64,000 bases of DNA, taken from Synchiropus splendidus (lineage: Eukaryota; Chordata; Actinopteri; Syngnathiformes; Callionymidae). The stretch is from assembly GCF_027744825.2 (NCBI RefSeq), contig NC_071335.1, forward strand, positions 17,668,001-17,732,000, written 5' to 3'. The position numbers and the translations under genes were made by a program. A model generated the notes under the pieces. The model saw only the letters and a program-made list of their open reading frames with translations, ran no database searches and was not told the origin of the DNA. How positions within the stretch are numbered: position 1 is the stretch's first letter; every line of letters starts with the position of its first letter. Below, piece by piece: positions 12,401 through 24,780 of this stretch.

Positions 12401-15400
12401 CCACCACATTACTGAGTATAAATCTACGGGATCAAAGATTTATGGACTTAATCATGGAGTTTAAATATCGTAAACTCTTGAACAGCTGATGTGTGGAGAG
12501 GAGAAATCATGTGTCCTAGTGATGACGAGATGAGGCTTCATGAAACAGTAGTCCTCATTTTCAGAGGCCACTAGATGGCGCTCTTGGTTTCATTGAATTA
12601 GTTGGTCATGACCAAACGTTTTACAGCAGACAGTGCCATCTGGTGGCCTCTGAAAATCAGGACACTGTTTCATGAAGCCTCAGTTGCATGAAGCCTCATC
12701 TACACATCACAAGCGTGTCCTAAAATGTGTCAGTGATCCTTTGTGCTGGTCGATGTATTGATGAATCCAAGTCAAATCTGGTGTCGTCACAAACACTTTT
12801 AATTTCTCTTCTCAGCTGCTGTTAGCAAAGTCGCTCAGAAAAGCGTTCAGGAGATGTCCATCACAGGAAGAGGAACAGAAATGTTGCTGGTGTTCTAGAA
12901 TGCTATCTGAATCCACAAGTCTTCTAATATTATCATCATTATTATGATGATTATGTTTTTTTTTTTTTGGTAGAGCCGCTGTCGCATTGAGTCCATTGCT
13001 ATGAACATCATTTTAAATGCTTTAAACAAAATGGAATCACTGCGAAATAACAACATTGGATTCAATGAGCTGCAAAATTAGCTTTTATTATTATTGTTAC
13101 TATTTTTCAATCATTTTGCCCATTTAAAAAACTTAGTGGCTCCTACTCCATCCATTATAAAAGCACTGCTCGACTGAGGCGCTGTAATAACACCGATGTT
13201 ATCGTCCCCAGCCACCACTGTTAATTCAATTCGAGCTTGTTCAATTGCTTATCAGCTTCTTGTTTATGCTCCTGCCAGAGTGGTAGAATGACCAGCTTCA
13301 TTTGGTCTATACAAACCGAGTGTCACTATATTGGCCCCGTTCACCTTGACAGGTGGTTGTCTTTCTCTTGTTCTTTGTCCTGGTGCCATCTCCAAAATAC
13401 CAGTTCTCCCACTGTCTCTCCTTCTGTGGACTAAACTGTCTCAGTCTGCTCTCCCTACCTTTGTCTCAGTACTGCCTCGGATATGATCTTGTCTTTCCTA
13501 GTCACAACGGTCGATTCTGAACCGCACGCTGGACTTGAACTTGGGTGCAGCCATTACTTCATATGGTCCAAAAAGGTGTTCGGGGGAAGAGAGTCGGTTC
13601 TAAAGAAGAGTAAATTTGCAGATCAACATGAGCCGACCTTGGCTTTTCCCATGCAAGTTAGAAAGAGGATATGATTTGCCCAGCAAGTACGGTGTGGCTG
13701 TACGATCCTGCCCTGTTCCTTTGATCATGCTGAGGGTCTGGTGTCTGGTGGAGAAGGATTAGAGACGGTGTTTTTTGTGCTGCAGGGTCTGGCACCAGTG
13801 CTACCAGTAAAACTTAATGATGTGTTTCACCTGCGTTGGCAGCAGTGGAAACACACATGCAAAACTTCACACAAACAGACGCCATGCCCAGGCAAGACTT
13901 GAAGGTCTGGTGCTGTCGTGGAGTTGAAGTGGGCAAGACGTGGTGCCCAGAAGAACACCATGTGCCTGACTGCATCTTTTTGTCACCGGAGCATGAAAAG
14001 CGCTGATGTCTGCTAACATGTGGGTGTGAGAGAGTTTGTGTTCCGTGCTCAGAAGTGATGTCTCGTGCCCTAGTTAGAGTCCCAGTGTGGAATTTACAGC
14101 TTCAGTGGAGATCTGGGGAGAGACAGGCCATTCTGGGGGAAAGTGTGTCTCTTCCTGGCGGCCATCGCAGTCAACGAGAAGAAAGGAGAATGGAACTCCC
14201 ACAGAATCAAGGAGCGTGTTCCCGAAATAAATCTGTCAAAACTTGAATGTATACACTTCACTGGTGTAATGTTGTGAGTTCTTTTTGAGTTTATGGTTTG
14301 CTCCTGACAGTTCAGATGGCGCCCTGCGTCTCAGCCTTCTGCCGTCCGTGTGAGTGGGTGACTTAGTGTAAAGCGCTGAATAAGCATGGAAAGTGCGATA
14401 TAAGTCAGAGCCATTTACCATTCTTTCTCTAGTTAGGGTTAAGAAACAAACATGTCCAAGCAGGAAAGCGGGGAAGTACGGCAAAGAGTGTCTGAACCGC
14501 TTGAAGGCACTGTGGTGGGAGTTGAAAGTAGACCTGGGAATTGCTTTCTCCCCAATAGTCCACACCACACTGAAAGCCTGACCTCAGGCCAGACAGAGTT
14601 GGTTGGATTGGCTTTGTGTCTGCATGAACCCGGTGTCTTCGGTCGCTGCAACCCCTTGAAACCGGTCCCAGAATGGATCGATTTGGCAATGCCAGTTTCA
14701 CGTTGCTGAAGCACAGCTTCACCCAAAGAGAAGACCACCGAGTAACCTTCGTGTCTGCTAATCTGACTTAAGACAGGTTGGTCGGAACCGATCCCGGTCG
14801 TAACTCTCTTTTTATGAAAACATTACAGCGCCACTTAGTGGCCTGGCATGTGTCAGACCTTTTAGTCTTCATTGGGCATCGTGAGTCTTTATTGGGCACT
14901 TTTTGGAAAAGATCACAAAGGAAAATGTGTTTTTCTCTCGATAAATCGAGACCCTGTGGATCTAAGGCTGTGGCAAGCCACATGTGAGAAAGAAATATTA
15001 AACCTTTTCCGGCTGTACAGACAGAAGGCTTGACATTTGGCCCTGAGGTGTGTGGAGGGTTTCCTGCCCAGCTTGTATGAACTGCACTCTGAATACAGCA
15101 ATGGTGCAGACTGGCTTTGGCTCCGGAGAAAGGAGGTGGCTGGTGGTCTATGCTCCATTGCTGACCCACTATCTGGAGGATGTTGTGTGTCTCAGTGAAG
15201 GTCAGGCAGTCTGATGAGGGCATAGTCATTCAAACGGGAAATGGGTTGCCGGGTAAAGTTCTTTTATATATATATATATAGATCATATCATTTCAAGTAA
15301 CTGCATGGAGATACTGTGGACTGTAAAGGCTGGAGTCTTGTTCTAGTCCAGTTTCTTTCAGCCCTCTCACCGTGACTCTCTTCCTGTCTCTGCAGAGGAC

Positions 15401-15718
15401 ACTCTCAAGCTCCACAACGGTCCAGCAAAGAATGGCTACATGGAGCAAAGCTTTCACGGCCTTAACCCGGTGCTCAACATCCCGGTCAGTCTGGGCTACG
15501 TAGAACAGGCCAAGAGGAACGCGGCGCTGACCGGCCCAGAACTGGAGCACTGGATAGACAGCCTGGTGGGCGAGATGTGGGAGGCGGCTGACGTGTGCAC
15601 CGTCGGCTCCACCGCCTGCCCGGTGATGCAGGCCTGCCCCAAAAACCCCTGGAGCTCGCTGAGTCCTGACCCCAAATCCCAGTACGGACCGCCACGTGCT
15701 GACGGGCGCATCAGGTAG
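3246..15718 (+). CDS. xylt1: xylosyltransferase 1, C-terminal exons (gene partial at left edge)
   Basis: The Golgi type II membrane enzyme xylosyltransferase 1 transfers xylose from UDP-xylose to serines of proteoglycan core proteins, starting glycosaminoglycan chains. Three coding exons are visible: 3246-3444, 9156-9489 and 15396-15718 (TAG stop). Each has a clean AG acceptor, the first two have GTGAGT and GTGAGA donors, and the frame stays open across both joins (phases 0 and 1). Together they encode about 285 residues of the C-terminal domain that follows the GT14 catalytic core. Blocks typical of XYLT1 include [60 protein letters not shown] and the end DGRIR (human ends DGRLR). The catalytic core and N-terminal exons lie left of the window. 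It could in principle be the paralogue xylt2, but the residues match XYLT1 as I remember it. The family assignment is very sure. Confidence 0.95.
3445..9155 (+). other. xylt1 intron, 5.7 kb
   Basis: This intron lies between GTGAGT at 3445 and TATTAG at 9155. It contains a well-bounded MITE at 3886-4091. No other exon or RNA gene is seen. The part from about 8220 to 8760 is less AT-rich and of more even composition than its surroundings and may hold conserved noncoding sequence, but that cannot be judged without alignment. Confidence 0.8.
3886..4091. mobile_element. hAT-like MITE in xylt1 intron
   Basis: The left end reads AGGGCTGCAACCAATGAC followed by TTGTTGTCGACTAATC. The right end is its inverse, GACTTCGACTAATCGTTGCAGCCC. 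The flanks carry an imperfect 8-bp direct repeat, AGATGGGA (3878-3885) and AGATGGAA (4092-4099), as expected for hAT-type insertion. At 206 bp it has no coding capacity. The exact end may shift by two bases. Confidence 0.72.
9156..9489 (+). CDS. xylt1: xylt1 penultimate coding exon
   Basis: This 334-nt exon follows a pyrimidine-rich tract ending CCCTATTAG and stops before GTGAGA. It encodes 111 residues plus one base. Visible blocks are [59 protein letters not shown] and [16 protein letters not shown]. The conserved string [10 protein letters not shown] is diagnostic for vertebrate XYLT1. An N-X-T sequon is seen at NVT. Phase 1 exit matches the last exon. Confidence 0.95.
9634..9690 (+). repeat. 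hAT-like terminal fragment
   Basis: CAGGGGTCACCAACCTTTT followed by a purine/pyrimidine mix ending GGGCTACC is the usual start of a widespread vertebrate hAT-type non-autonomous repeat. No partner end was found, so the right boundary is unknown. Confidence 0.4.
12519..12714. mobile_element. palindromic MITE, family copy 1
   Basis: Arms of about 52 bp face each other. The left arm (12531 on) starts TGAGGCTTCATGAAACAGT. The right arm (12632-12682) is its near-perfect reverse complement, with one indel and a few mismatches. Inside the arms is GAGGCCACTAGATGGCGCT and its inverse. The 8-bp word GTGTCCTA flanks the element on both sides (12511-12518 and 12715-12722), fitting a hAT-type target duplication. 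There is no coding content. Related copies lie near 30.13 and 34.43 kb. Confidence 0.72.
14355..14425 (+). repeat. L2/SINE-type 3' tail fragment
   Basis: GTGTAAAGCGCTGAATAAGC followed by AAAGTGCGATATAA and CCATTTACCATT matches the conserved 3' tail shared by many fish L2-type LINEs and their SINEs. Only the tail is present, as expected for a 5'-truncated copy. Confidence 0.5.
15265..15280. repeat. (TA)8 microsatellite
   Basis: A pure TA dinucleotide run of 16 nt, about 115 nt upstream of the last xylt1 exon. Confidence 0.9.
15396..15718 (+). CDS. xylt1: xylt1 last coding exon
   Basis: This exon begins after TGTCTCTGCAG. Two bases complete the Glu codon carried from the previous exon, then codons run to TAG at 15716-15718. 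Residues include [72 protein letters not shown] and SPDPKSQYG. Cysteine spacing in the DVC...TAC...QAC segment matches the human C-terminus. The reverse-strand open frames over this exon are shadows. Confidence 0.95.
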
Positions 15719-18560
15719 CAACGAGGCCTCCAGCTGGACGGGAGGCCGAGTTTCAGGCGAAACACTGGTGGTCTTTATTTATTCCCAGGTGTTGTCACGG
15801 GGAAGATGGAGTTGGGAGGGGAACGCAGTATTTATCTTGAGGATGAAGCCTACAGATGTGTATTGATTTCATGTGAGAAAAGAGCAGCTTTGATGTTTTA
15901 TTATGAAAAACACCAGGACCTTACGCTACATCGCCTGTTTTTTTTTTCTCCATGAAAACTGATTAAAAATTCTTTTTCTTTTCCTCACATGAAGGCAATA
16001 CGCATCTGCAGCAGGAGTCTGGGTCCCAGCTCCTCCATTTTGGGGACGACGCCGTCTTTGCTGTTTCTCAGTGTATTTATTTTTCTGCTTTTGGAAGTTC
16101 TACTGTGATCAAACGTTGCAATTTTCAAGCATTTATTTTGCTGCTAAGTGAATTATGAAGTTGTTTCTTGTTTGAGAGCGGGACACTTAAGCCGTGTGAA
16201 GTTCTGCTCCCCCAAAAAAAAAAAAAAAAAAAAGGCCTTACCTGCTAGACAAGCGTGAAAGGAAGCCTGAAGAACCTGACGTGCCTCTTGAGGTTTATGT
16301 CCAAACAGCATACAAGTGGAACGTGACTTGTAAGCAACAATATTTCCCAAGAAAGATGAGTATTCAATGCTTAATCACAGCCTTTTCAAACGTTTTAAAC
16401 AAGTCTATTGATGATTCAGAGACCTTAATTCAGTGGTTTAGAAGAGGGAAGAAAAAAAAAAAAAAACGACTTGTCGGTTCAGTGCCTGATCCTGTAGTGG
16501 AACTGACGCAGCAGAACTTTACCATCTGCTGCATTTTCACAACAAGAGAGAGAGAGATAGGAATAGGAAGTCTAACATAGATATTAGAGATGATATTAGA
16601 CAAGACATGTTGAAAGTATTCTGCCATGCAACATCTCAGTCAGTCAGTGGGGACATTTAGAACGGACGTTTCTGAACTGCCTCAAAATCATTTTTTCTTC
16701 TGCGTCTCGTCATTGTAGTCTCTTTATGTTTTGTGTGTAGAAAAAAATGTGAGTGACAGGTCCCTGACTCTATTTATTTATTTTAATATTGGTATTTTTA
16801 GTCAATGACTAAATAACTGCGACGCTGCCTTGGCAGCATGATAAATATTTTTTTGTAAAGAGAGCCGCCTTTATTTACAAAGGCCAACACCCCAAACCTA
16901 TACTGCAACCTTTTTTACGGCCTGCACCTGCGTGCGAGTCCGCGTCGTCCTGTCTGAATAGAGCTGCTTGTCTCTGTATTCTCTTTGCCGAGCGCTTCCC
17001 AAGAGAGGGCGGCCGCGAGCTGTGAGGTCAAAGGTCGGCTACCTGACAGCCTGAGCAAACAGAGAAGGTGGACAAACAGATGAATGCCTCTTCATTACGT
17101 AACCTCACAGTCCAAAGGAGAAATTCTCTTTCTTTTTGCCGCTTGTCTTCTTTTATTTTTTTTAGTTCTGCTTGACAACACATTCAATATAAGGTAGTGT
17201 ACACTCGTTCTTTTTAACAGTGACAGTTTGTAAAAAATTAGGTGAGCCTGAGTTGAAATTATTAATATTATGTTTGCCTCATTTTATTTCCTGAAGCACC
17301 AGACGTGTCGGATTTGAGCACAAAACGGAGCACAGATGCCAGACAGGAGACTGAACGTACAAAACAGCGCTTGTCCTACAACATTTGTTTGGCTTCTAGT
17401 GCGATTTTAAGCAATTTCATGTTGTTGCATCCCTGGTTTTCATTCTGTAGGAAAGAGCTGATCGGATCTGGGATGAAACTTTTTGCCTCGATTTTGAGTT
17501 TAACATTAAAACATGAGTCATCTGGCGCTAAACGGGATTCAATTTGGGGCTGTCAGAAGCGTTTAGCCACAATGAGAGCAGAGTGAGTTTGTTTTCAGAG
17601 GCGTATTACCGACGATAAATGTCACCTTCCCTCTCGGATGAGTCTATTCTGGTAGTCCACACTTCTTACTGTTCCTCACTGCTGCCATATTTTTTTACTT
17701 CAATCTGAATTTGTTTGATTGAAATGAACTTCTTACTATGTGGAATTTGCGACAGCAAACAAGTGGGTCTTAAGCTGAAACACTGAGACGGAACAAATAA
17801 CAAAAGTGATCGTGAAGAGCGAGTGGGGGGGCAGTGTTCAAGTGGACCCCGATGGTCACATGTGCAGTGGCGGTTTGGGATACAATGTCAATAAATAGAT
17901 GTAACTCAATGTGAAAGTCCTATTTTATAACAAAATAATCGACAAAGTCAGATGTACATAAGTATTTTGTATGAACCATTGTATAAGATATTGTAACTGT
18001 AAATACAAATGTGATGAAATTAAATATTATGGAGTTTTCCAAGTGTCAATCAAACTGGGCACCGAGAGTGATTTTATGGTGTGTGTTGATGGAAGTATTA
18101 TAACCTGTTTCAGTGTTTCTGGCCTGCCGTGCGGACGACCTTGTCATATTCACCTCCCGGGGAAAATCTCACGCCAGATTGTTGTTCTCGCTGGAATGTA
18201 TCGTCGAGCAACTGTTGCACAAATTCCTCCGAAGTATTCCCGCCCAAATATTGTTTCTATTCTCTGGGAGGCTCTGTGTGCCTTAGCAGACCTTTAGAAC
18301 CTTCGCGGTGACAGACTTTGTTATCTGTTTTGACTTGATGTGAAGAAAGACTGGTGACTCACTGGTACTGCAACACATGTTGTGCTGTTGTGTATATATA
18401 CGTACATATATACAGATATATATCATCAGGCCTTCTGTCTTTATCTGCTTTTTATTCTTTTCTTTCCTTTGGGAAATTTGTTTTGGTGTACATGGCGGGC
18501 TTGTTTTTCTTCTCTCTGACTGCTTTTCAAAATAAAAGTTCAAAAAATACATTTGCACCG
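15719..18560 (+). other. xylt1: probable 3' UTR of xylt1
   Basis: Human XYLT1 has a multi-kilobase 3' UTR, and no gene starts here. The stretch is AT-rich and lacks a credible coding frame. It includes a 20-A run at 16214-16233, AUUUA-rich stretches near 16.77-16.80 kb, and a Pumilio-type TGTAAATA at 17999-18006. The first strong polyadenylation context is AATAAA at 18531-18536, followed by a GT-rich stretch, which is why I end it near 18560. The end is inferred; earlier sites (for example AATAAA near 17890) are possible. Confidence 0.5.
18531..18536 (+). promoter_or_regulatory. candidate polyadenylation signal AATAAA for xylt1
   Basis: Canonical AATAAA, followed within 25-45 nt by a GT-rich element (GTTGTGTGTTTTGATGT). 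This is the usual arrangement of hexamer, cleavage site and downstream element. It lies about 2.8 kb after the xylt1 stop. Confidence 0.45.
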
Positions 18561-20368
18561 TTGTGTGTTTTGATGTCACAGCCTCCTCCATTTTTGTTGG
18601 TCACCCTCCCGAGTACCATCTGTCATCGGCACGTATTGTTTCAAGGAGTAACGGTCCCTCATGAACCTTCCTTTATAGTTTTTACGCAAATACACACACA
18701 ATCCTCAGTAAACAACTATTTGTTTTAAAGAAGAACATCACACCAAATGTGAGATTGACCCTAAACAATTCTGTAAATTCCATATTTCAATGGTGAGCTA
18801 ACAAAGCGACATGCAGCATTAGCCATGATTTTTCAGGGCCCACACACTAGAATGCATTGATGTTTCACTGAGACCAACCAAAGCTTCGTAAACAGACGTT
18901 CCCAAGAGCTTTGAAAATCATCGACTACAAGAAACTTCATTTGCCCATCGCCCGCCTCGTGACATGCAACAAAATGGAGGAAATGGTGCACTAGAAACTC
19001 AAACATGTGGCCAACGTTCGGCGCCCAAATGCAACCATTGGTGCGTGACAGTCGTCAAGATTTGTTTTTTTAGAGGCGGTTGTTGATGTGTCTCTCTGTG
19101 TCAACTCATCCGCTCCATCTATAGTCAGGGTGTTGGGAGCAGCAGCAGCCAGTTTTGTTGCCAGTTTAACATGAAGAAGTTTCCAGGAATGTTGCTTCAG
19201 AGAAGTGGGTTTCGACCTCATGACTAGTTAATCAGAGAGGCTCCACTTCCACACCTGCTGATACAAGGTGTGTGAGTGTGCGTGTGTCGGAGCGAATCAG
19301 TCAGCAAGGTAACGGAGAGAAACATTTGCCCTCAGGAATCATAAATGTATGCATGCAGACATGAAGTCGAGCACAAAGCAACAGAGGACGCTCTTTGGTG
19401 CCGAGATTCATCCCGCCTGTGGTTCCAACCCAGTCATAGCCACTGAAAATGTACCGCACGTTTCTCTTCCTCGTACAGTCAGGAGCCACGTGGGCTTTTC
19501 TGGAAGAAGCTGCCAGGCTGAAGAGTTCTGCCATGGCCACATGAGGAAGTTTGGCTTGGAACACCGTCCTTTTCCGCAATTCCATCAAATGCCTGCTCCA
19601 TTCCTGTGTTGTTTTTGTGTTATGGATGTGCGTCGTACAAAATAGTGTGGCTTTAAGTGAGCGAACATCCTCTGAAAATTCTTGTGGTGACCAAGGGAAG
19701 AACAAAGGAGCCAGGTTGCTATTTTGCATGCATTTTGAATGTATTTTACAACCGAGTCTCTGGTGGAATGCAAAAGCCATGCAGTCATTTTACATGACCT
19801 ATCCAAAATGAATACAGTAGGGGGCGATAAACGTGTTCCCTTTTGGAATGTGTGCCGGCCGCAATGTTACGTCCAAGCAGTCGCGAACGGAGTTTTCAAA
19901 ACTTTTACCTTTGACGGTACCTGCTATTTGCCAAGCAAATGTCCTGCTTCCTGGTTTGTCACGTCGTGATGGGCTGACAGGTTCAGTTTATTGTTTTGAA
20001 ATGCCATCGCACAAAAATCCAAATTCTCTCTTCATAGACAATTACACACACACACACACAAAGGTACAGCTCAGTCAACCACAAAGCATGCGTTGTCTGC
20101 GGACATATGCTTGGCAAAAGTTCCAAAATATCTTTTTCTAAAATGAATGTTTCACGCGTGGCAGCAAGCACCATGGACTCCTTCTCTGAAGTTCCAGCTG
20201 GTAAATCCAAGCACGACTGCGACGTGATGCCATCACCTGATATGTTCCACAAGCCAACGCATGTTGCACCGACACCGGTCGAAATATATTGACAATCAGA
20301 TTTGGGGTTTTTATCTTCAAAATATTTTTATTGGCATTCAGAGTCATTGAATATGAAGGAACCAATTC

Positions 20369-20432
<64 letters not shown>

Positions 20433-20436
20433 GACA
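18561..20436. other. intergenic DNA, start of gene desert
   Basis: No recognised gene. Several 60-160 residue open frames on both strands resemble no family. The only distinct structure is the (TAA)n tract at its right end. Confidence 0.6.
20369..20433. repeat. (TAA)n microsatellite, about 21 units
   Basis: An uninterrupted trinucleotide tract beside a LINE-1-like relic. It produces spurious poly-Ile and poly-Leu frames on both strands, which are not genes. Confidence 0.97.
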
Positions 20437-20945
20437 AAATGCATTTACAAAAAATGAAAAGAAAAACAGAAATAAAAAACAAATAACCCCATAGCAACCC
20501 CTGCATAAATGTGTCCCATATTTCATGGATCTGATTTTCTCAATTTTGAGACAAGACATGATGTTACATTTGTAATCTCCCCAGTACAAGCAAGTAAGGC
20601 GTTAAGTGGATTTGGTGTTATCTTGATATGAAGAATTTTTGAGAGGGACGCCAAAATTTCAGTTCAGAAAGTGACCAGACAAGGACACGTACCATGAACC
20701 TAAGGTGCCTTCCATGGTCTTGCATGTATTCCACAGTGGACTAGTTTCCGGTTATATACGGGAAAGCTTGACTTTGGACATGTGGGCTCTATGTGCAACT
20801 TTACATGTCCACTAAACAATGTTTTATTTACCAATTTTAAAGTGGGGTTCCAGATGTTCTCATTCAAGGAAATGTTTAGATCCTCCTCCCATGCTGCCTT
20901 AAGTTTATTTGTAGCTTCCATTCGTGGTTCAGAAAGGCCAGCATT
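20437..20945 (-). mobile_element. LINE-1/Tx1-like retrotransposon relic, ORF2 C-terminus
   Basis: Read on the minus strand, the frame at 20921-20700 gives KLKAAWEEDLNISL followed by ENIWNPTLKLV. This resembles the KxxWExDL...W region near the C-terminus of fish L1-clade ORF2 proteins. Further downstream are short L1-like pieces, NTKSTALLACTGEI and EIWDTFMQGL (another frame), the latter resembling the terminal IWxPF motif. Frames are broken by shifts and stops, so it is dead. It ends at the (TAA)n tract. Confidence 0.5.
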
Positions 20946-21340
20946 GTGAAATGAATCCTTTTTTAGTTGGCGTCATCGACAGAATCTCAAGATTTTCGCA
21001 TCCAATATTGACACAGATGTTACGTGTTGCCTGTCATTCAAAAAGAATGGATGGGGTTAGGACACCTTGTTGTGCCTTACCATGGTCACATGAGGCTCTA
21101 TATAGGGTCTATATAGGCATTATATTGGCATAGGGATTGCCCTCCATATATATATTTTTTTTTTCACTCTGGGACGCAAAAGTCCACTTGACCTGTTGTC
21201 AAGGCCACCACCCAGCCGTTACAGGTGCCAAAGAGCTTTACACCTCTGGGTCACTCCATGATGGCAGGTTTCCATGGCGTCACACTGAAGCCTCTGCTTA
21301 CATTAACCAAGTGCTATTAGCGCTTCCTAACCCTGGAAAG

Positions 21341-22067
21341 TGTCATGGTCAGTGGAAGGATGGACCCAAGTGCAGTTGGTACTGGTCGACAGATGACACG
21401 GGGCAACAAGATTAAACTTAACAATTTAAGCGATGGATACATATAAATGAATATACAGACAAGTAACTATGAACTAAAGGCGCCGGGAACAAAAACGCGG
21501 ACCAGGAAGAACACACAGGGAACACAGGAATCTGGAACACAAGAGAGACGGATTAGAATCACAAGCCTTAAAACTGGGAGAACAGAAAACACACTCAGAG
21601 TTAAGCTCAACGAGGTGGCAATGAACTGAAAGCGCTCAGTGGTGGTGGCTAGTCACACTCACGCACACGAGGGGTAAACTAAGCGGATTCATCTTAACTA
21701 AAAAGTCAGACCAATAACTGCTCACACGCGGGATGAATGGAAGGTTGGGAAGCTAACAAAGAAATAGCGAGGGTTGCGTCAGAATAGGAATTCAGCGCGT
21801 TATGAATTTAGAAAAGGTCGAGAGCTAAAGTAAGAACGCGGAGGTCTTGTGAAGAGATACCTGAGTGGAGCGTCGAAATCTACCATCTGGCAAACGTAGC
21901 TGGCGTCGGGAGGAATATATCCGAGGAGAGCCGGTGAAACAGTGAGAGCCAGCTGCGTTTGCCTGTGAAGTTGGAGGAGCGGAAACGAGAGGGAGTAACA
22001 GAATAAAAGCACGAGGAAGGGACGTGGAGAAAATACAAACAAAACAGGTCAAAGTGCGGACATGACA
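21341..22067. mobile_element. 727-bp TG...CA element with 5-bp target duplication
   Basis: The element begins TGTCATGGTC and ends GGACATGACA, so the termini are inverted (TGTCATG/CATGACA). GAAAG lies directly outside both ends (21336-21340 and 22068-22072). TG...CA termini with a 5-bp duplication fit a solo LTR of a Gypsy- or retrovirus-like element. An AATAAA occurs near 21999 on the plus strand. A non-autonomous DNA transposon is the alternative. No coding frame of known type is inside. Confidence 0.6.
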
Positions 22068-24780
22068 GAAAGTTGGGATTTCCACGTCCTCTGCAGCTGC
22101 CGATCCTTGCTCCTCACCATCGATACTCAAGAGGCCTCGGTCGTATAACTTACTCAGATCCCACGTCCGTCACTGAGCTGTGTGATCAAGTTAAGATGGG
22201 GAAGGAGGTACTGTGATGAAGGAGGAAGGGTGTGAGTAAGCGTGTCTGTGAGAGAGAGACACAGACAAGGAGACAGCTCCCAGCAGAACTCTAAAACAAC
22301 AGCGTGCCGTGCTGACGGATGATGCGTTGAGGCCGGCTGGCCAGCCAAGCGAGCAGCTCATTCCCTCCCGAACATGCCGTCAGAGAACAGGATCCACTTG
22401 AGAGGAACACAGGAAGATAGAATAGAGAGATGAGAACGGAGCGGATCGGAAGGTTACGTGGGATCAGGAGACGGGAGGGAGGGAAAGATGAGAGCAAAGC
22501 AGGGGAAGTGAAGCCGAGGAGATTTGAAAAAAAGGCCAGTAAAGTCAACTTTTTCAATTATTCATGTAGAGATCAATGCTGCGAGGAGGGGACGGCGAAT
22601 GATAGAAGTGCTTTCCGTCGTAATTGATGGCCGCTGCGGCGACTGTGAAAAAACATTTTCAGATCATTTACAGTGTTTAGACGGAGCGCGTGGGTTAAAC
22701 AAGGTCCTGGCAGGTGGAACAAAACAAACATGAAATATTGGCGCTCCAATCCAATCATCGGCCCTGCTGAGTCAGCAGCAGCCTCCTCACCAAACTTGGC
22801 TCAGTGTGGCGTGTCCAGTGGGACGGAGGGGCCGTATCTCTTATATGTCACAAAGACTGATGGCGTGTGTGCTAAAGTGTGGTGACATTACTGACTCAAC
22901 TCTCCCTCTTCCCCATGTCAAGCTTGTCTTCCCTCTGCGCTGACATTTTGCCGGCCATGTTTACGTGGGACTCGCCTGCCCAAATGTCATTCTGAGATTT
23001 ATGGCCGTGAACAGTGACTGCTGAAGCGGAGAGAAGGTGTGCAGGTAGAAAGAACTGGGGAACGAGTGAACATGAGCATTCACTGCATCTCCATCTTCTC
23101 TCTTTGTCTTTTCCCACTTTCATTCCCGCCCTGCTTCCCCTGATATTTGCTGTCATCTCCTCTGTACTGTGAAATTCTCTTCCCCTCTGAAGTCCAACCG
23201 ACGACATCTTTCAATTCAACTCTCCGTCCCCTGTGAACTTACAGGCAAAAGGGATTTCATGTGGATCCGTGCAACATTTGGTTGATTCATTGCATCATAT
23301 CACCAGTTTGAAAATCCCCAAGGTGGGTGGATGTTCCCCCATGAAACTGTGGTCACACGTTTTCATTGTGTTGCAGCTGTCATGAGTCTTTGAGTAGCCT
23401 CTTCACTGACCACATTCGGAGTATCCTCTCTGCTTTGTTCAACCCTTTGTTGTGAAATGTAGCGGCCAAACGTTTTTATACCACTTAAGATCATCTTATT
23501 TGTTTCCAACAACTGTCTGCCATGAGCAACGTCCCATATTTCCATCAAACATAACAAAGGTTCTGGTACCTTGGCAGGATTGTTTTTGTTTTTATTTGTG
23601 TTTCTAGATGACACATATTTCTGTACTTTTTTCTGACTGACGCAGTGTTTACATTGACATAACTGAAAGAGCCACAATGTCGACTGGGAACAATTCAAGA
23701 AACTGATTTGGCGAATTAGCGTGGATGCGAATGAACTTCATGTAGTTTAACCAGGAAAATTGTCGGATCTTTATTTGAATATGAAATATCAAGGCAACAT
23801 GGTGTGAGTTTGCCGAGTGTCCCAAGGTTTTTGTTTATCGTTGTTTATATATTTGTCCTTTACATTGCTTAAGATAGTTGAAGTTAGTCTAACCTAGAAA
23901 AAAAAAAACGTATTTTACTGGGGCTATTGCTTCACGCCATGAGGATTTAGCTAAAGCACAATCTTGTTGTAGCATTTATTCTTCAATTTGTATGAAGCAA
24001 CACTCTCGGAATTGTGAAACCACTGCATTGCATTGCGTGTATCATATCTTCGCTTTGGTTGGACTCACACTGCGGCCAGTTGCTCAGTTGCAGGGGGAGG
24101 TGACATCATCTTTAAGTGATTGTTGTGTACATGCAGACACACCACGGCACAAAGTGATTGTGAACACGACTGCAATGGCTTTTTTTTCTAATGGAAGGCA
24201 TCGCTTGCAGTATACATGATGGTTACGCCATGGATACGATCCCCGCGGTGCATGCTGGACCACGCAAGAGACCCTGTGAGCTTGTGTCGCCCACCTTGCC
24301 GTGCTGAAGCACAGCTCTGCCTCGGAACTCAGTGGATTCGCACTGTCTGCAATTCAGTTTCCTCAAGGGCCACATTAGAAACTGTGAGGTGCCGTCATGC
24401 CAAAAGAAAGACAGCGATGACGAGAAAAACACGATGGAAAAATATGCAGAATATATACTTAAGTAACAAGGACAAAATGAACCTAAGAAGATGAAATGTA
24501 AGTCCGGATATTAAAAAGTGTAAATATGCCATGAGACCTATTCCATTGTATTTGCACTTAATTTGAATATGAGCTATGGACTAGACGTTGCACTGTGTAT
24601 AATTTATTTCAAAATCTGCTTTCAGTATTCCTTCAATGTATTTTGAGGCACAAGAAAAACACAAAAATGTCTTCAAACAAGACCATGCTATATTTGCACC
24701 ACTGCCGAGGTGTTCATGAGGACTAAAAGAGTAAGAACAAAAAAAGGCAGAAAAATTCGGACATATTAGTTATAGACAAT

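Larger units (their letters stand above)
9490..15395 (+). other. xylt1 last intron, 5.9 kb
   Basis: This runs from GTGAGA at 9490 to CTCTGCAG at 15395. It contains a hAT-like end near 9634, a palindromic MITE at 12519-12714, an L2/SINE-type tail at 14355-14425 and a (TA)8 tract at 15265-15280. No coding exon is recognised. Confidence 0.8.

Noticed and set aside
14768..15229. 153-residue minus-strand frame in the last xylt1 intron
   Set aside because: No family match, and it lies inside an intron with L2-type tail debris nearby.
19301..19780. 159-residue minus-strand frame and overlapping plus frames
   Set aside because: Frames on both strands overlap and none resembles a protein family. This fits chance in a stop-poor stretch.
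20138..20589. Poly-Ile and poly-Leu proteins
   Set aside because: Produced by the (TAA)n tract; not coding.
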